DNA of 64,000 nucleotides from Brachyspira alvinipulli ATCC 51933 (GTDB lineage Bacteria; Spirochaetota; Brachyspiria; Brachyspirales; Brachyspiraceae): NCBI RefSeq assembly GCF_000518245.1, contig NZ_KI912404.1, positions 233,897 to 297,896 of the forward strand, read 5' to 3'. Shown piece by piece: positions 33,130 to 42,921 of this stretch (position 1 is its first letter; each line of letters starts with the position of its first letter). The notes under the pieces were generated by a model. It saw only the letters and a program-made list of their open reading frames with translations, ran no database searches and was not told where the DNA came from. The position numbers and the translations under genes were made by a program.

Positions 33130-35526
33130 ATGAATTATGAAATATTAGCTGAAAATGCTCGCTTTTTTACAATATCAGCGGCAATTTTAACATTAGCCTT
33201 TGCCTTCTATTTTTACAAATGGATGCGTAAACAAGATGAAGGTAATGAAACTATGAAAGAAATAGCTTCGCATGTACGTTCCGGTGCTATAGCTTATCTT
33301 AAACAACAGTATAAAGTTATAGCTTTCTTTTTTGCCGGAGCTTTCATTATTTTTGCTATTCTTTCTTATGCTTTGAAAGTTCAAAATCCTTTTATTCCTA
33401 TAGGTTTCTTAACAGGCGGTTTCTTCTCTACATTATCAGGTTTCTTAGGTATGAAAACTGCTACTTATGCATCAGCTAGAACTGCAAATGCAGCTAGTAA
33501 ATCTTTAAATGAAGGTTTAACAATAGCTTTCCGTTCTGGTGCTGTTATGGGACTTACAGTTGTAGGTCTTGCTTTGCTTGACATTTCTTTATGGTTTATA
33601 GTATTAAATTTATGGCTTGATAACAGCTTATTCGGTACAGATTTCTTAAATTTAGCTGGTACAGGAATAGCTAAAGGAACTGCTGAATATACTGCTGCTA
33701 AAATGCACTTTGTAACTACTACAATGCTTAGCTTTGGTGTAGGTGCTTCTTTCCAAGCTTTATTTGCTCGTGTTGGAGGCGGTATATTTACTAAAGCTGC
33801 TGACGTTGGTGCTGACTTAGTAGGTAAAGTTGAAGCTGGAATTCCAGAAGATGACCCTAGAAACCCTGCTGTTATAGCTGACAACGTAGGTGATAACGTA
33901 GGTGACGTTGCTGGTATGGGTGCTGACCTTTATGAATCTTATGCTGGATCTATACTTGCTGCTATGAGTTTAGGTTCTGCAGCTTTCGGATATATTAACC
34001 CTGATGTAAGTCCTATATTTGCTGTATCTCTTCCTATGATACTTGCTGCTATAGGTACTTTATCTTCTATAATAGGAGTATTCTTCGTTAAAACTAAAGA
34101 AGGTGCTACTATGGGAGAATTATTAAAGTCTTTAAGAGTTGGTGTTTATGTAAGCAGTGCTATTATTATAGTAGTTGCTTTTATCTTGGTAAAAATACTT
34201 CTTCCAAACAATTTAGGATTATTTGTTTCTATAATTGTAGGACTTATAGCTGGTAACGTAGTTGGTTTCTTCACAGAATACTATACTGCTGCTGAATACA
34301 AACCTACTCAATGGGTAGCTGAGCAATCTAAAACAGGTCCTGCTACTGTTATAATCGGCGGACTTGCTGTAGGTATGCAATCTACATTAGTACCTGTTGT
34401 TACAGTTGTTATTTCTATAATGTTAGCATTTGGTTTTGCAGGCGGTTTCGGTGCTGAGCCTTCTGCTTTCTCTCAAGGATTATATGGTATAGCTTTAGCT
34501 TCTGTTGGTATGTTATCTACTTTAGGTATTACATTAGCTACAGATGCTTATGGTCCTATAGCTGACAATGCAGGCGGTAATGCTGAAATGTCAGGACTTC
34601 CTGAAAGTGTTAGAGAAAGAACTGATGCTTTAGACTCTTTAGGTAATACTACTGCTGCTACTGGTAAAGGTTTCGCTATTTGTTCTGCTGCTTTAACTGC
34701 TATGGCTTTGATTGCTGCTTATATTGAAGAGATTAAAACTTCTTTAGGAAGAATGATTAATACAGGAAATTTAACTTCTATAGATATAGGTACTGTTCAA
34801 TACACTGCTAACAGTGCTAAAGAATTATATGACAAAGTTGTTTATAGTTTAGGCATGAATGAGTTTATGAATGCTTTCAATATTCACTTAATGAACCCTA
34901 AAGTATTAATAGGTATATTTATTGGTGCCATGTTAGTATTCTTCTTCTGTGCTTTAACTATGAAAGCTGTTGGACGTGCTGCTGCAGGTGTTGTAGAAGA
35001 AGTTAGAAGACAGTTTAGAGAGATTAAAGGTTTATTAGCTGGAGATAAAGGTGTAAAAGCTGATTATGAAAAAGCTGTTCAAATCTGTACTCTTTCTGCT
35101 CAAAAAGAGATGATTGTTCCTTCTGTATTAGCTATAATAGTACCTGTTGTAGTTGGATTCTTATTCGGAGTACCTGCTGTTATAGGTATGTTAGTTGGAG
35201 GATTAACTGCTGGTTTTGCTATGGCTGTTATGATGTCTAATGCAGGCGGTGCTTGGGATAATGCTAAAAAATACATTGAAGCTGGTAATTTAGGCGGTAA
35301 GAAAATCATTGATGAAAAAACAGGTGAAAAAATTACTAACCCTAACCATGCTGCTGCTGTTATAGGTGATACTGTTGGTGACCCATTCAAAGATACTTCT
35401 GGACCTTCAATCAATATTCTTATCAAATTAATGAGCTTGATAAGTGTTGTATTTGCTGGTGCTATAGTAGCTTTCTCACCAAAGATTCAGGCTTTATTAG
35501 GTATTGCTGATCAAATTATTAAGTAA
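33130..35526 (+). CDS. hppA: K+-dependent membrane-bound ion-pumping pyrophosphatase
   Basis: This inner-membrane pump uses PPi hydrolysis to move H+ or Na+. The 798 residues have 15-17 hydrophobic segments and the substrate site DVGADLVGKVEAGIPEDD (225-242), followed by DNVGDNVGDVAGMGADLYES (251-270). GNTT at 505-508 is followed by Ala509 rather than Lys, the mark of the K+-dependent class. The C-terminal acidic motif GDTVGDPFKDTSGPS lies near 746. Whether Na+ or H+ is moved cannot be judged by eye. Codon use is biased to common codons (GCT, GGT), consistent with high expression from a consensus promoter. A terminator follows. Confidence 0.95.
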   Translation: MNYEILAENARFFTISAAILTLAFAFYFYKWMRKQDEGNETMKEIASHVRSGAIAYLKQQYKVIAFFFAGAFIIFAILSYALKVQNPFIPIGFLTGGFFSTLSGFLGMKTATYASARTANAASKSLNEGLTIAFRSGAVMGLTVVGLALLDISLWFIVLNLWLDNSLFGTDFLNLAGTGIAKGTAEYTAAKMHFVTTTMLSFGVGASFQALFARVGGGIFTKAADVGADLVGKVEAGIPEDDPRNPAVIADNVGDNVGDVAGMGADLYESYAGSILAAMSLGSAAFGYINPDVSPIFAVSLPMILAAIGTLSSIIGVFFVKTKEGATMGELLKSLRVGVYVSSAIIIVVAFILVKILLPNNLGLFVSIIVGLIAGNVVGFFTEYYTAAEYKPTQWVAEQSKTGPATVIIGGLAVGMQSTLVPVVTVVISIMLAFGFAGGFGAEPSAFSQGLYGIALASVGMLSTLGITLATDAYGPIADNAGGNAEMSGLPESVRERTDALDSLGNTTAATGKGFAICSAALTAMALIAAYIEEIKTSLGRMINTGNLTSIDIGTVQYTANSAKELYDKVVYSLGMNEFMNAFNIHLMNPKVLIGIFIGAMLVFFFCALTMKAVGRAAAGVVEEVRRQFREIKGLLAGDKGVKADYEKAVQICTLSAQKEMIVPSVLAIIVPVVVGFLFGVPAVIGMLVGGLTAGFAMAVMMSNAGGAWDNAKKYIEAGNLGGKKIIDEKTGEKITNPNHAAAVIGDTVGDPFKDTSGPSINILIKLMSLISVVFAGAIVAFSPKIQALLGIADQIIK

Positions 35527-35545
35527 ATTATATAAATAAAATAAT

Positions 35546-35585
35546 AGACCGCTTGACTTAATTTCAGTTAAGCGGTCTTTTTTAT
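35546..35585 (+). terminator. rho-independent terminator of hppA
   Basis: AGACCGCTTGACT / AGTTAAGCGGTCT arms pair over 12 of 13 positions and are followed by TTTTTT. Confidence 0.9.
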
Positions 35586-35652
35586 ATATTTTTATAAAAA
35601 AATACTATATATAAAATAAATTTTACATTTTAATTAAAAAAAATATATTTTA

Positions 35653-35681
35653 TTGACATTGATATTGTTTTAATGTATAAT
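35653..35681 (+). promoter_or_regulatory. consensus promoter of the first chemoreceptor gene
   Basis: TTGACA (35653-35658), 17-bp spacer, TATAAT (35676-35681), 50 bases before the ATG at 35731. The promoter is intact although the gene is frameshifted. Confidence 0.8.
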
Positions 35682-35730
35682 TTTTTTCTTATATTGGCTA
35701 TGAAATTAATTATCATTATGGAGAAAATAT

Positions 35731-37565
35731 ATGAAAAAAAGACATTCTATAAGGGTTAAAATGCCTATAGCAATAAGCATTTTAAGCACTATATTTTTAG
35801 TTTTAATAGTTGTTATATTTCATATAGATCGCATATCATTATTAAGGAAGCTACTTTAGATGGATTTAATAATACAGTTAATGGTTATAAAGATATGTTG
35901 GATGTTTGGCTTGATGATCAAAGAAATTTAATAAAAACTTATTCTGTATCTCCTACTATAAAAAGTTATTTACTTGATAGAAATATTAATATTAGACCAA
36001 CTCTCACCGAATATGAAGGTATAAATGAATATGTACTTGATATAGGTGTTACAGATACAAACGGAATAATTTTAGATAATGTTAATAATGTTAAGATAGG
36101 TGAAAATATTACTACAGTAAGACCTAATATTTTAAATATACTTAAAAATAATAATAATGAAGCGTCATTCGACGATGCAGTTCAAAAATCTAGTGCGGAT
36201 CAAAAATGGTCATTAGCTGCTATTGCTGGAGTAAAACATAATGGTGAACATTTAGGTAATGTATATATGATTTTGGATTGGGAAGATTTATCTGCTAAAC
36301 TTCAGCAATTAAAATTACCTGAAAGAACCAGAATATTTGCGATAGATGATCATAATACAGTTGTATTGGATACAAAAAATGAGATTAACACAGAAGCTAA
36401 TGAGGCTTATGCTTCAATAATAACAGGTAAGAAGCCATCAGGAGTTATGAATTATATATCTTCTGTAAGCCATGATCCTAGAACAGCAGTTTACAGCAGA
36501 ATCGAAAATTTACATTGGTATTTGATTATGGCTATGGATGACAGGATAATTTATAAAGCAAATAATGATTCTATAAAAATTTCTGTTGTTATATGTATTT
36601 TATCTATTGTATTTATAAATATATTTGCTTTTCTTTATATTAAAAATGCTACACACCCTCTTAAAATATTAATGGAACAGGCTACAAATATATCTAATGG
36701 AAATATAAAAGTTACAAGTAAATCTAATTATAGAAAGGATGAATTTGGAGAATTAGAGAAAATATTTGATGCTATGGGTAATAGGCTGGCTGAAGTGGTT
36801 TCAAATGTACATGATGCATCTATGGAAATAATTACAGCGGCTGAAAATATGATGGAAAGCAGCACAGAACTTTCATCAAGAACAGATTCTCAGTCATCAA
36901 GTTTGGAAGAGACAGCGGCTAGTATTGAGGAGATGGTATCTAATATTAAAACTTCTGCTGAAAAATCTCTGCAGGGTAAAAATATGATGTCTGAGTCTAT
37001 AGAGTTTATTGAAAATGCAGCCAATATAATATCTCAAACAGCTTTAAATATAGAAGAAGTTTATCAGGCTAGTGAGAAGATAAAAGATATTACAAAGATT
37101 ATTGAAGATATTGCTTTCCAAACTAATATACTTGCACTTAATGCTTCTGTAGAGGCAGCACGTGCTGGAGATCAAGGTAAAGGTTTTGCTGTAGTAGCTT
37201 CTGAGGTTAGAAATCTTGCACAAACTACTCAGGCTTCTGTTAAAGACATTACAGCATTAGTTGATAACACATCTCAAAAAATAGATGTTGCTACAAAAAC
37301 AGCTAAACAGTCTCAGGAAATATTTGTTGATTTACAAAACAAAGTATCTGAAACTTCAAGATTGATGGAAGATATTACTTCTAATGCTTTGGAACAGGAA
37401 TCAGGTACCAATCAAATAAGTGTTGAAGTTAATAATATGGAATCTGCTACTACCCAAAATGCTGCTTTGGCTGAAACTTCAAGTGAAATATCAAAAAGTT
37501 TAGTTGAAAAGGCTAGATTCTTGGAAACTAGTATTGAGTTCTTTAAAATTTCAAACAATAAATAA
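35731..37565 (+). pseudogene. methyl-accepting chemotaxis protein with 5' frameshift
   Basis: An ATG at 35731 with GGAG opens a frame encoding a Lys-rich start and a membrane helix ([19 protein letters not shown]) but ends in TAG at 35860. The remainder (from about 35820) is open in the neighbouring frame to 37565: [16 protein letters not shown], a Cache-type sensor, a second membrane helix near 36580-36650, a HAMP domain and an MCP signalling domain with the hairpin [21 protein letters not shown]. Adding one T to the TTT at 35818-35820 restores a single 611-codon gene. If expression began at the internal ATG (35895) the product would lack the first membrane helix and be topologically abnormal. 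It may be a true pseudogene or a base-calling error. Confidence 0.85.
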
Positions 37566-37580
37566 TAATATGAATTTGTT

Positions 37581-37618
37581 AAGCTGTATGACTTTAATTA
37601 AAGTTATGCAGCTTTTTT
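37581..37618 (+). terminator. terminator after the first chemoreceptor gene
   Basis: AAGCTGTATGACTTT / AAAGTTATGCAGCTT stem (two mismatches) is followed by TTTTT. Confidence 0.8.
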
Positions 37619-37716
37619 AATGCATTATATGTAATTAGCAATTAAAATTAATACTAGACAAATGATTCATATATAATATAATTAATATAACATAATATAA
37701 GTACAGGGATTATTTT

Positions 37717-38478
37717 ATGAGAATATTAAAATACTTTTTATTTGTGAATATTTTGATTGTAGCAATTACATACAATGCATTTGCAAGTTTAGAGGTTAAT
37801 TTTCAAGGACATTATGGAATTGCTTTTCCTTTTAATTCTATAAAGGTAAATGACGGCTATAAAAATACTATTTATGATAGTCCTGACGGTACTTTAGGTT
37901 TTGAAGGAACTTTGTTGTTCCAAATTGGAAATTATTTTAAATTATTTGAAGATGATTATACAAGCCTAATTAAAGGTGTGAGTTTATTTGGTGATATAGG
38001 TTTTAGCGTTAATGCTTTGATGTCAGATTATAAAGAAAATAATAAAAAGTACACAGAGATGCTTGGATTTTATTCTATGATTGTTGGAGCCACTGTTAAA
38101 TTAAATTTCAGTAAAATGTCTGTAGGATTAGGTACAGGAATAATAGCACCTTTATATGCTATGGTTGCTTCAAGTAAATATGGTGGTGTTATGGCAGCAC
38201 CTGATTTAGATAATTGGAATGTTAATGATATGAGAAATCTATTTAAAGCTCCTATAATGCCTTATGTAAAACTAACTGTTGAAGGATTTTTATATTTATT
38301 TCCTAATTTTGCTGTTAATATAGGCGGATATATGATGTACAATTTTGGTATGCAGTATAAAACGGATGTTATTAATAATAATATAGGACATAATGTATAT
38401 AATAAGTATAATTTCTCTGCTCTTTCAATAGGCTTGGTTTTAGGAATATCTTTCGGAAGAAGTGACGGCTACAATTAA
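37717..38478 (+). CDS. predicted outer-membrane or periplasmic protein
   Basis: This 253-residue protein has a signal peptide (MRILKYFLFVNILIVAITYNAFA) and a mature part rich in alternating hydrophobic/Gly-aromatic strands (FQGHYGIAFPF, SVGLGTGIIAPLYAM, NIGGYMMYNFGMQYK, ALSIGLVLGISFGRSDGYN at the very end). The pattern suggests a small beta-barrel outer-membrane protein. No family can be assigned by eye. A possible AGG-less start is used at 37717, supported by the signal peptide; the upstream AGGGATTATTTT is a weak ribosome-binding site. Confidence 0.75.
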   Translation: MRILKYFLFVNILIVAITYNAFASLEVNFQGHYGIAFPFNSIKVNDGYKNTIYDSPDGTLGFEGTLLFQIGNYFKLFEDDYTSLIKGVSLFGDIGFSVNALMSDYKENNKKYTEMLGFYSMIVGATVKLNFSKMSVGLGTGIIAPLYAMVASSKYGGVMAAPDLDNWNVNDMRNLFKAPIMPYVKLTVEGFLYLFPNFAVNIGGYMMYNFGMQYKTDVINNNIGHNVYNKYNFSALSIGLVLGISFGRSDGYN

Positions 38479-38550
38479 TAAAAAGCATATTATTTTTTTA
38501 TTAATCTAATTAGCCCGCCCACCCGCCCCTAAATTCATTTATTGTGTTAA

Positions 38551-38585
38551 ATAAAAAAGAGAAGTGCTTATATAAGCACTTCTCT
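38551..38585 (-). terminator. terminator of the alpha/beta-hydrolase gene
   Basis: A 28-bp perfect palindrome (AGAGAAGTGCTTAT / ATAAGCACTTCTCT, 38558-38585) is followed on the minus strand by TTTTTT. It may also serve the upstream plus-strand gene. Confidence 0.85.
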
Positions 38586-38605
38586 ATAATATATTAATAT
38601 TATTT

Positions 38606-39538
38606 TTATTTTATATGATCATTAAGCCACTGTATAATTTCCTTTGTAACTTCATCTCTTTGAACATCATTAAGTATTTCATGCCTTCCATCTTTGTAAA
38701 GACTTATATTAACATCTTTAAGCCCCAATGATTTATACATTTCATGTACCCATTTAACACCTTTTCCCATATCTCCTACAGGATCCCTATCACCAGAAAT
38801 TAAAAGTATAGGAAAATTTTTGTTCATTGAAGAATAATTATCTTTATCAGATATTTTGTCTATAAGTTCAAATAATTGTATGTATGTTTCTATACTTGCT
38901 GGCTTATCTGCAAAATATTCATCTTCTAATACTTTTTCAATTTCATTTTTGTCGGAAGTAAGCCAAGCATGAAGAGAATTATCTTCAGGGAAAAATTTCT
39001 TACCATATCCTCCTACAGATAATTTATCAAGTAAATAAGCTCTTTTTCTTCCTCCAAATATAGATTTTTGAATATTAGCTATAGTTTTTCCAAAATTTTC
39101 AATTCCTTTAGGTTTTCCTCTAGTACCCATTATTACAGCACCATTTAAGTCCTGATGATATTTTATTAAAAATCCTCTTGTTAAGAAAGATCCCATACTA
39201 TGTCCTAACATAAAATATGGTATATTAGGATAATCTGCTTTAGTATTTACCATTAGATACTTTAAATCTTCTATTATTAATTCATGTCCATTCTTATCAG
39301 CTATATGTCCTATTTGATCCTTACTTACAGTGCTTCTTCCAAAACCTCTGTGATCATCAGCACAAACTAAAAAACCAGCATCGGTTAATTTTGATGCAAA
39401 TTCAGCATATCTTCCTGCATGTTCTCCAAGTCCATGAACTATTTGTACTATTGCTTTTGGGGTTGAATCTGGAATAAAAAGGTATGTGTACATTCTGTGC
39501 CCATCATCCATTATTAATACCCTGTTTATAGTTTTCAT
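38606..39538 (-). CDS. alpha/beta hydrolase (monoacylglycerol lipase / lysophospholipase type)
   Basis: This 310-residue serine hydrolase has an oxyanion-hole HGLGEHAGRY near 34-43, the nucleophile elbow GHSMGS near 110-115 and catalytic Asp/His in SGDRDPVG and DGRHEILND near the C-terminus. These match the Hydrolase_4 family that cleaves monoacylglycerols or lysophospholipids. The start at 39538 has GGAG seven bases upstream; a start 22 codons further out would add unrelated hydrophobic residues. It is a monocistronic unit. Confidence 0.88.
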   Translation of the reverse strand: MKTINRVLIMDDGHRMYTYLFIPDSTPKAIVQIVHGLGEHAGRYAEFASKLTDAGFLVCADDHRGFGRSTVSKDQIGHIADKNGHELIIEDLKYLMVNTKADYPNIPYFMLGHSMGSFLTRGFLIKYHQDLNGAVIMGTRGKPKGIENFGKTIANIQKSIFGGRKRAYLLDKLSVGGYGKKFFPEDNSLHAWLTSDKNEIEKVLEDEYFADKPASIETYIQLFELIDKISDKDNYSSMNKNFPILLISGDRDPVGDMGKGVKWVHEMYKSLGLKDVNISLYKDGRHEILNDVQRDEVTKEIIQWLNDHIK

Positions 39539-39724
39539 AAAATACTCCAGCAATATTATTAAGTTTGGAGAAATTATATAATATTTTCTTTTTAATGCAA
39601 TCAATAATTTTGTATTAAAAAATTATACATACTACAAAAATTAATTATAATTTTAGGCTTAAAAATAAAAAAAATTTGTTTAACTATTAGCATACAAAAT
39701 AAATATTTTAAGGAGATAATAATT

Positions 39725-40144
39725 ATGTCTGGAAATGCTAATATAATAGTAATAGAGGGAAGATTAACAAAAGATCCTACTTATATGAAAACCAAAAATG
39801 GTAAATCTTTATGCAGATTTTCTATTGCCAATAATAGATATTATTACACAAATGGCACTTTACAAAAAGAGGTTTATTTTTTCGATTTGGTTGCTTGGGG
39901 ATATAATGCAGATAAGGCAGCTGTTATTTTATTTAAAGGAAGACATGTTCTTATTAATGGAGAATTAAGACAGAATTCTTATGTTTCTAAAGATGGTAAT
40001 AAAAAGACTTCAATTTATATATTGGCATTGGATATAAAAAATTTGGATAAAAAATCTTTAGAAAGAAATGCTTATAGTCAGAATATAGCTAATAATCAAA
40101 TAGTATCAGATTTTATAGAGGAAAGTCTTCAGGAAGTATTTTAG
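39725..40144 (+). CDS. ssb: single-stranded DNA-binding protein
   Basis: This 139-residue protein has one OB fold: ANIIVIEGRLTKDPTYMKTK at the N-terminus, CRFSIANNRYYY near 33-44, YFFDLVAWGYNADKAA near 51-66, and the RHVLINGELRQNSYVSKDG segment near 76. The linker is very short. The C-terminus ends ESLQEVF with acidic residues rather than the usual DDDIPF, so the protein-docking tail is only partly conserved. AAGGAG lies upstream. Its last 32 bases overlap the convergent tmk gene. Confidence 0.88.
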   Translation: MSGNANIIVIEGRLTKDPTYMKTKNGKSLCRFSIANNRYYYTNGTLQKEVYFFDLVAWGYNADKAAVILFKGRHVLINGELRQNSYVSKDGNKKTSIYILALDIKNLDKKSLERNAYSQNIANNQIVSDFIEESLQEVF

Positions 40145-40724
40145 AATCTTTTATTATTTGTATTAACTCATTATTTATAATTTTTTCATCTCTATTTGAA
40201 TCTATATGATGTATATATGGAGCATTAAAAGAGTTGAATATTTCATCAACTTTTTGCAGATAGTTTTCATTTTCAAATCTATCTACAAATCCTCTTTTCT
40301 CCATAATTCTACTTATAGCATTTTTTATAGGTAAATGAAAAATAAATACTAAATCAGGTTCTATGATAAAGTCTTTATGTAAGTTTATTATATGATCTCT
40401 GTCTATTCCCTTAGCTCCTTGATATGCTACAGAAGAATATACATATCTGTCTAATACTATAATATATCCGTCAGCAATTGCAGGTTTTATCATATGCTTA
40501 ATATGTTCTTTCCTATCAGCTATAAAAAGAGATAGTTCTTCTTCCGGTTTTAAATCTTTTGAGAACATACTTTCCCTTAATTTAGCACCAAAATAAGCAT
40601 GAGTAGGCTCAAAAGTATATATAGATTTTATTCCGGCATTATTCAATATATCTGTAAGCATTATTCCATGAGTAGATTTTCCTGAACCATCAATACCTTC
40701 TAATACTATTAATTTTCCATTCAT
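40113..40724 (-). CDS. tmk: thymidylate kinase
   Basis: This 203-residue enzyme phosphorylates dTMP to dTDP. The P-loop EGIDGSGKST (about 8-17), the DRYVYSSVAYQGAKG motif near 92-106 and the LID region IMEKRGFVDRFE near 140 are present. The start is the ATG at 40724, six bases behind AGAGGG; a TTG two codons upstream is less likely. It overlaps the ssb 3' end by 32 bases. Confidence 0.93.
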   Translation of the reverse strand: MNGKLIVLEGIDGSGKSTHGIMLTDILNNAGIKSIYTFEPTHAYFGAKLRESMFSKDLKPEEELSLFIADRKEHIKHMIKPAIADGYIIVLDRYVYSSVAYQGAKGIDRDHIINLHKDFIIEPDLVFIFHLPIKNAISRIMEKRGFVDRFENENYLQKVDEIFNSFNAPYIHHIDSNRDEKIINNELIQIIKDSKILPEDFPL

Positions 40725-40753
40725 ATACAACCCTCTATATAAATATAATAAAA

Positions 40754-41902
40754 TTATCTTATTTTTAAAGTAGCTATTCCTATAATTGCTGCTATTATTC
40801 CTATAATATAAAATCTAAATACAACTTGTGTTTCTTTCCAACCTGATTTTTCAAAATGGTGGTGAAGGGGTGCCATTTTAAACACTCTCTTTTTAAATAA
40901 TTTGTATGAAAACACTTGTAAAACAACACTGAATGCTTCAGATACATAAACAGCCCCTATTATAACGAGAAGAAGCTCATGTTTAATGAATAATGCTATA
41001 ATACCAAGTACTCCGCCAAGAGATAAACTTCCAACATCACCCATAAATACCTGAGCAGGATGGGCATTAAACCATAAAAATCCTAAGCCGGCACCTATTA
41101 AAGCTCCTACAAAAACTGTAACTTCTCCAGCATCTGCTATAAATGGTATTTTTAAATATGTAGCTATAAGCGAATTACCGGATACATAAGAAAGTACAGC
41201 CAATGCCATTGACATTATTACTAATAATCCTATAGCTAATCCGTCTAAACCATCTGTAAGATTTACGGCATTACTCATACTTACAACTACAAATGTTGCA
41301 AATGGTATATATAATAGTTTTAAATCTATATATATTGTGCTTGCAAATGGAAGAAATACTGTAGAAGAAGGTACTTGTGCTACTTTTACAGCTTCAAGAA
41401 CTCCTATACCTTGATTAAGTTCAAATGTCATTAAAAATGTTGATTTATCAAAATAGTATAGATAAATTCCTATTATTAAACCTACTAAAGTTTGGAATAA
41501 TATTTTATATTTTCCTGGAAGTCCTTTAGAGTTTTTATATTTTATTTTCAAAAAATCATCAAGAAATCCTGATATTGAAAGTATTATTAAAGAAATGGTA
41601 AGAAGTATAATTTTTAAATTATCCAATTTACCCCATAATAATATACTTATTATTATGCTTCCTACTATAAATATTCCTCCCATAGTAGGAGTTCCAGTCT
41701 TTGCTAAATGAGTTTCTGGTCCATCATCTCTAACTACCTGACCAAAATTAAGTTTCCTTAATTTTTCTATTATGTTAGGAGCAAATACTAATACAAGTAT
41801 TAAAGCAGTTCCTACAGCTCCTGCAGTTCTGAATGTAATATATCTGAATATATTAAAACCAAAAAATGTTTCTCTTAATGGATAAAAAATTTCATATAAC
41901 AT
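40754..41902 (-). CDS. mraY: phospho-N-acetylmuramoyl-pentapeptide transferase
   Basis: This essential inner-membrane enzyme makes lipid I from UDP-MurNAc-pentapeptide and undecaprenyl phosphate. The 382 residues have about ten helices and all three signatures: GTPTMGGI near 69-76, MSNAVNLTDGLDGLAIG near 209-225 with the catalytic aspartates, and FMGDVGSLSLGG near 286-297, plus HHHFEKSGW near 346. It is separate from the usual dcw cluster; tmk follows it with a 29-base gap. Confidence 0.95.
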   Translation of the reverse strand: MLYEIFYPLRETFFGFNIFRYITFRTAGAVGTALILVLVFAPNIIEKLRKLNFGQVVRDDGPETHLAKTGTPTMGGIFIVGSIIISILLWGKLDNLKIILLTISLIILSISGFLDDFLKIKYKNSKGLPGKYKILFQTLVGLIIGIYLYYFDKSTFLMTFELNQGIGVLEAVKVAQVPSSTVFLPFASTIYIDLKLLYIPFATFVVVSMSNAVNLTDGLDGLAIGLLVIMSMALAVLSYVSGNSLIATYLKIPFIADAGEVTVFVGALIGAGLGFLWFNAHPAQVFMGDVGSLSLGGVLGIIALFIKHELLLVIIGAVYVSEAFSVVLQVFSYKLFKKRVFKMAPLHHHFEKSGWKETQVVFRFYIIGIIAAIIGIATLKIR

Positions 41903-41998
41903 GTATATTATTAACCTTTAGATAAAAATATTATAAATTATAAAACTATTATAATATAGTATTATATATAAATTGTTTTGTCAATTAAAATAATTATG

Positions 41999-42856
41999 TT
42001 AATTTGATTTTTTAGCATTTTTAATTAAAGAAAATGCATATAAAGAAGCAGCAGATATTATTATTATAAATGTAATAATCTTACTAATAGTTAATTCTTC
42101 TTTGTATATTAAAGCGCCTAATATCGTTTCTAATATAGGGCATATAAATTGCAGACATCCTAATGTTGATATTGGTATATTTTTTACAACTAAAGAGAAT
42201 AAATATAAAGGTAGTCCAGTTACAAAACCTACCATCAATAATATTATCCATGTATTAATAGGCTGAGGCTGAGCAGGATAATATATTTTAAACAAAAATA
42301 ATGCAGGTATTAATATAAATAATGACTCTAAAAATAATGATTCCCAAGCTGAATATGATGTAATTTTTTTTAATGCTGTATATATTGAAAATGTTGATGC
42401 CATTATTAATGACAGTACAGGAGGATATCCTATTGTGTAAGTTTGATATAATATTCCTATAATCATTAAAACGATAGCAGTATATTCCAAAGCATTTTTC
42501 TTTTCTTTAAAAAATATTATTCCTATTAGTATTGAAAGTATAGGAGATATATAATATGCTAATCCTGATTCTAAAACCCTATTGGAATTTACAGCATATA
42601 TGTAGAAATACCAATTAAGACCTATAAACAATCCTGCAAATAAAATAGCAATTAATTCTTTTTTACCTCTGTATAATTTTTTAATACTTCCATTTTGTAA
42701 TATTATAATAAAAGTAAATATTAAAGTTGTTATTATTCTCATTGACAATATGAAGGAAGCATTAAAATTGTCTATAGTTTTCCAGTATATAGGCAAAAGT
42801 CCCCATATAATTTGTACAATAGTAGCTACAAATATAGAAACTCCTGTTTTCATCAT
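41999..42856 (-). CDS. rarD: EamA-family transporter, RarD subfamily
   Basis: This 285-residue, ten-helix inner-membrane protein has the RarD opening (IIWGLLPIYWKTIDNFNASF-like, residues 15-34), the NWYFYIYAVNSNRVLESGL segment near 82-100 and ETILGALIYKEELT near 236. EamA proteins export amino acids or other metabolites; RarD was named for chloramphenicol sensitivity. Substrate is unknown. It stands alone between mraY and the purine permease. Confidence 0.87.
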   Translation of the reverse strand: MMKTGVSIFVATIVQIIWGLLPIYWKTIDNFNASFILSMRIITTLIFTFIIILQNGSIKKLYRGKKELIAILFAGLFIGLNWYFYIYAVNSNRVLESGLAYYISPILSILIGIIFFKEKKNALEYTAIVLMIIGILYQTYTIGYPPVLSLIMASTFSIYTALKKITSYSAWESLFLESLFILIPALFLFKIYYPAQPQPINTWIILLMVGFVTGLPLYLFSLVVKNIPISTLGCLQFICPILETILGALIYKEELTISKIITFIIIISAASLYAFSLIKNAKKSN

Positions 42857-42921
42857 ATATTTCCTAAAAGATTAAATTGTATAAAGGGTGAAACCATTAT
42901 TATGATTCCACCCTATAAATA

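Noticed and set aside
33465-33884. 139-residue ORF antisense to hppA
   Set aside because: It lies opposite the conserved pyrophosphatase core; its composition mirrors the Gly/Ala-rich codons of hppA.
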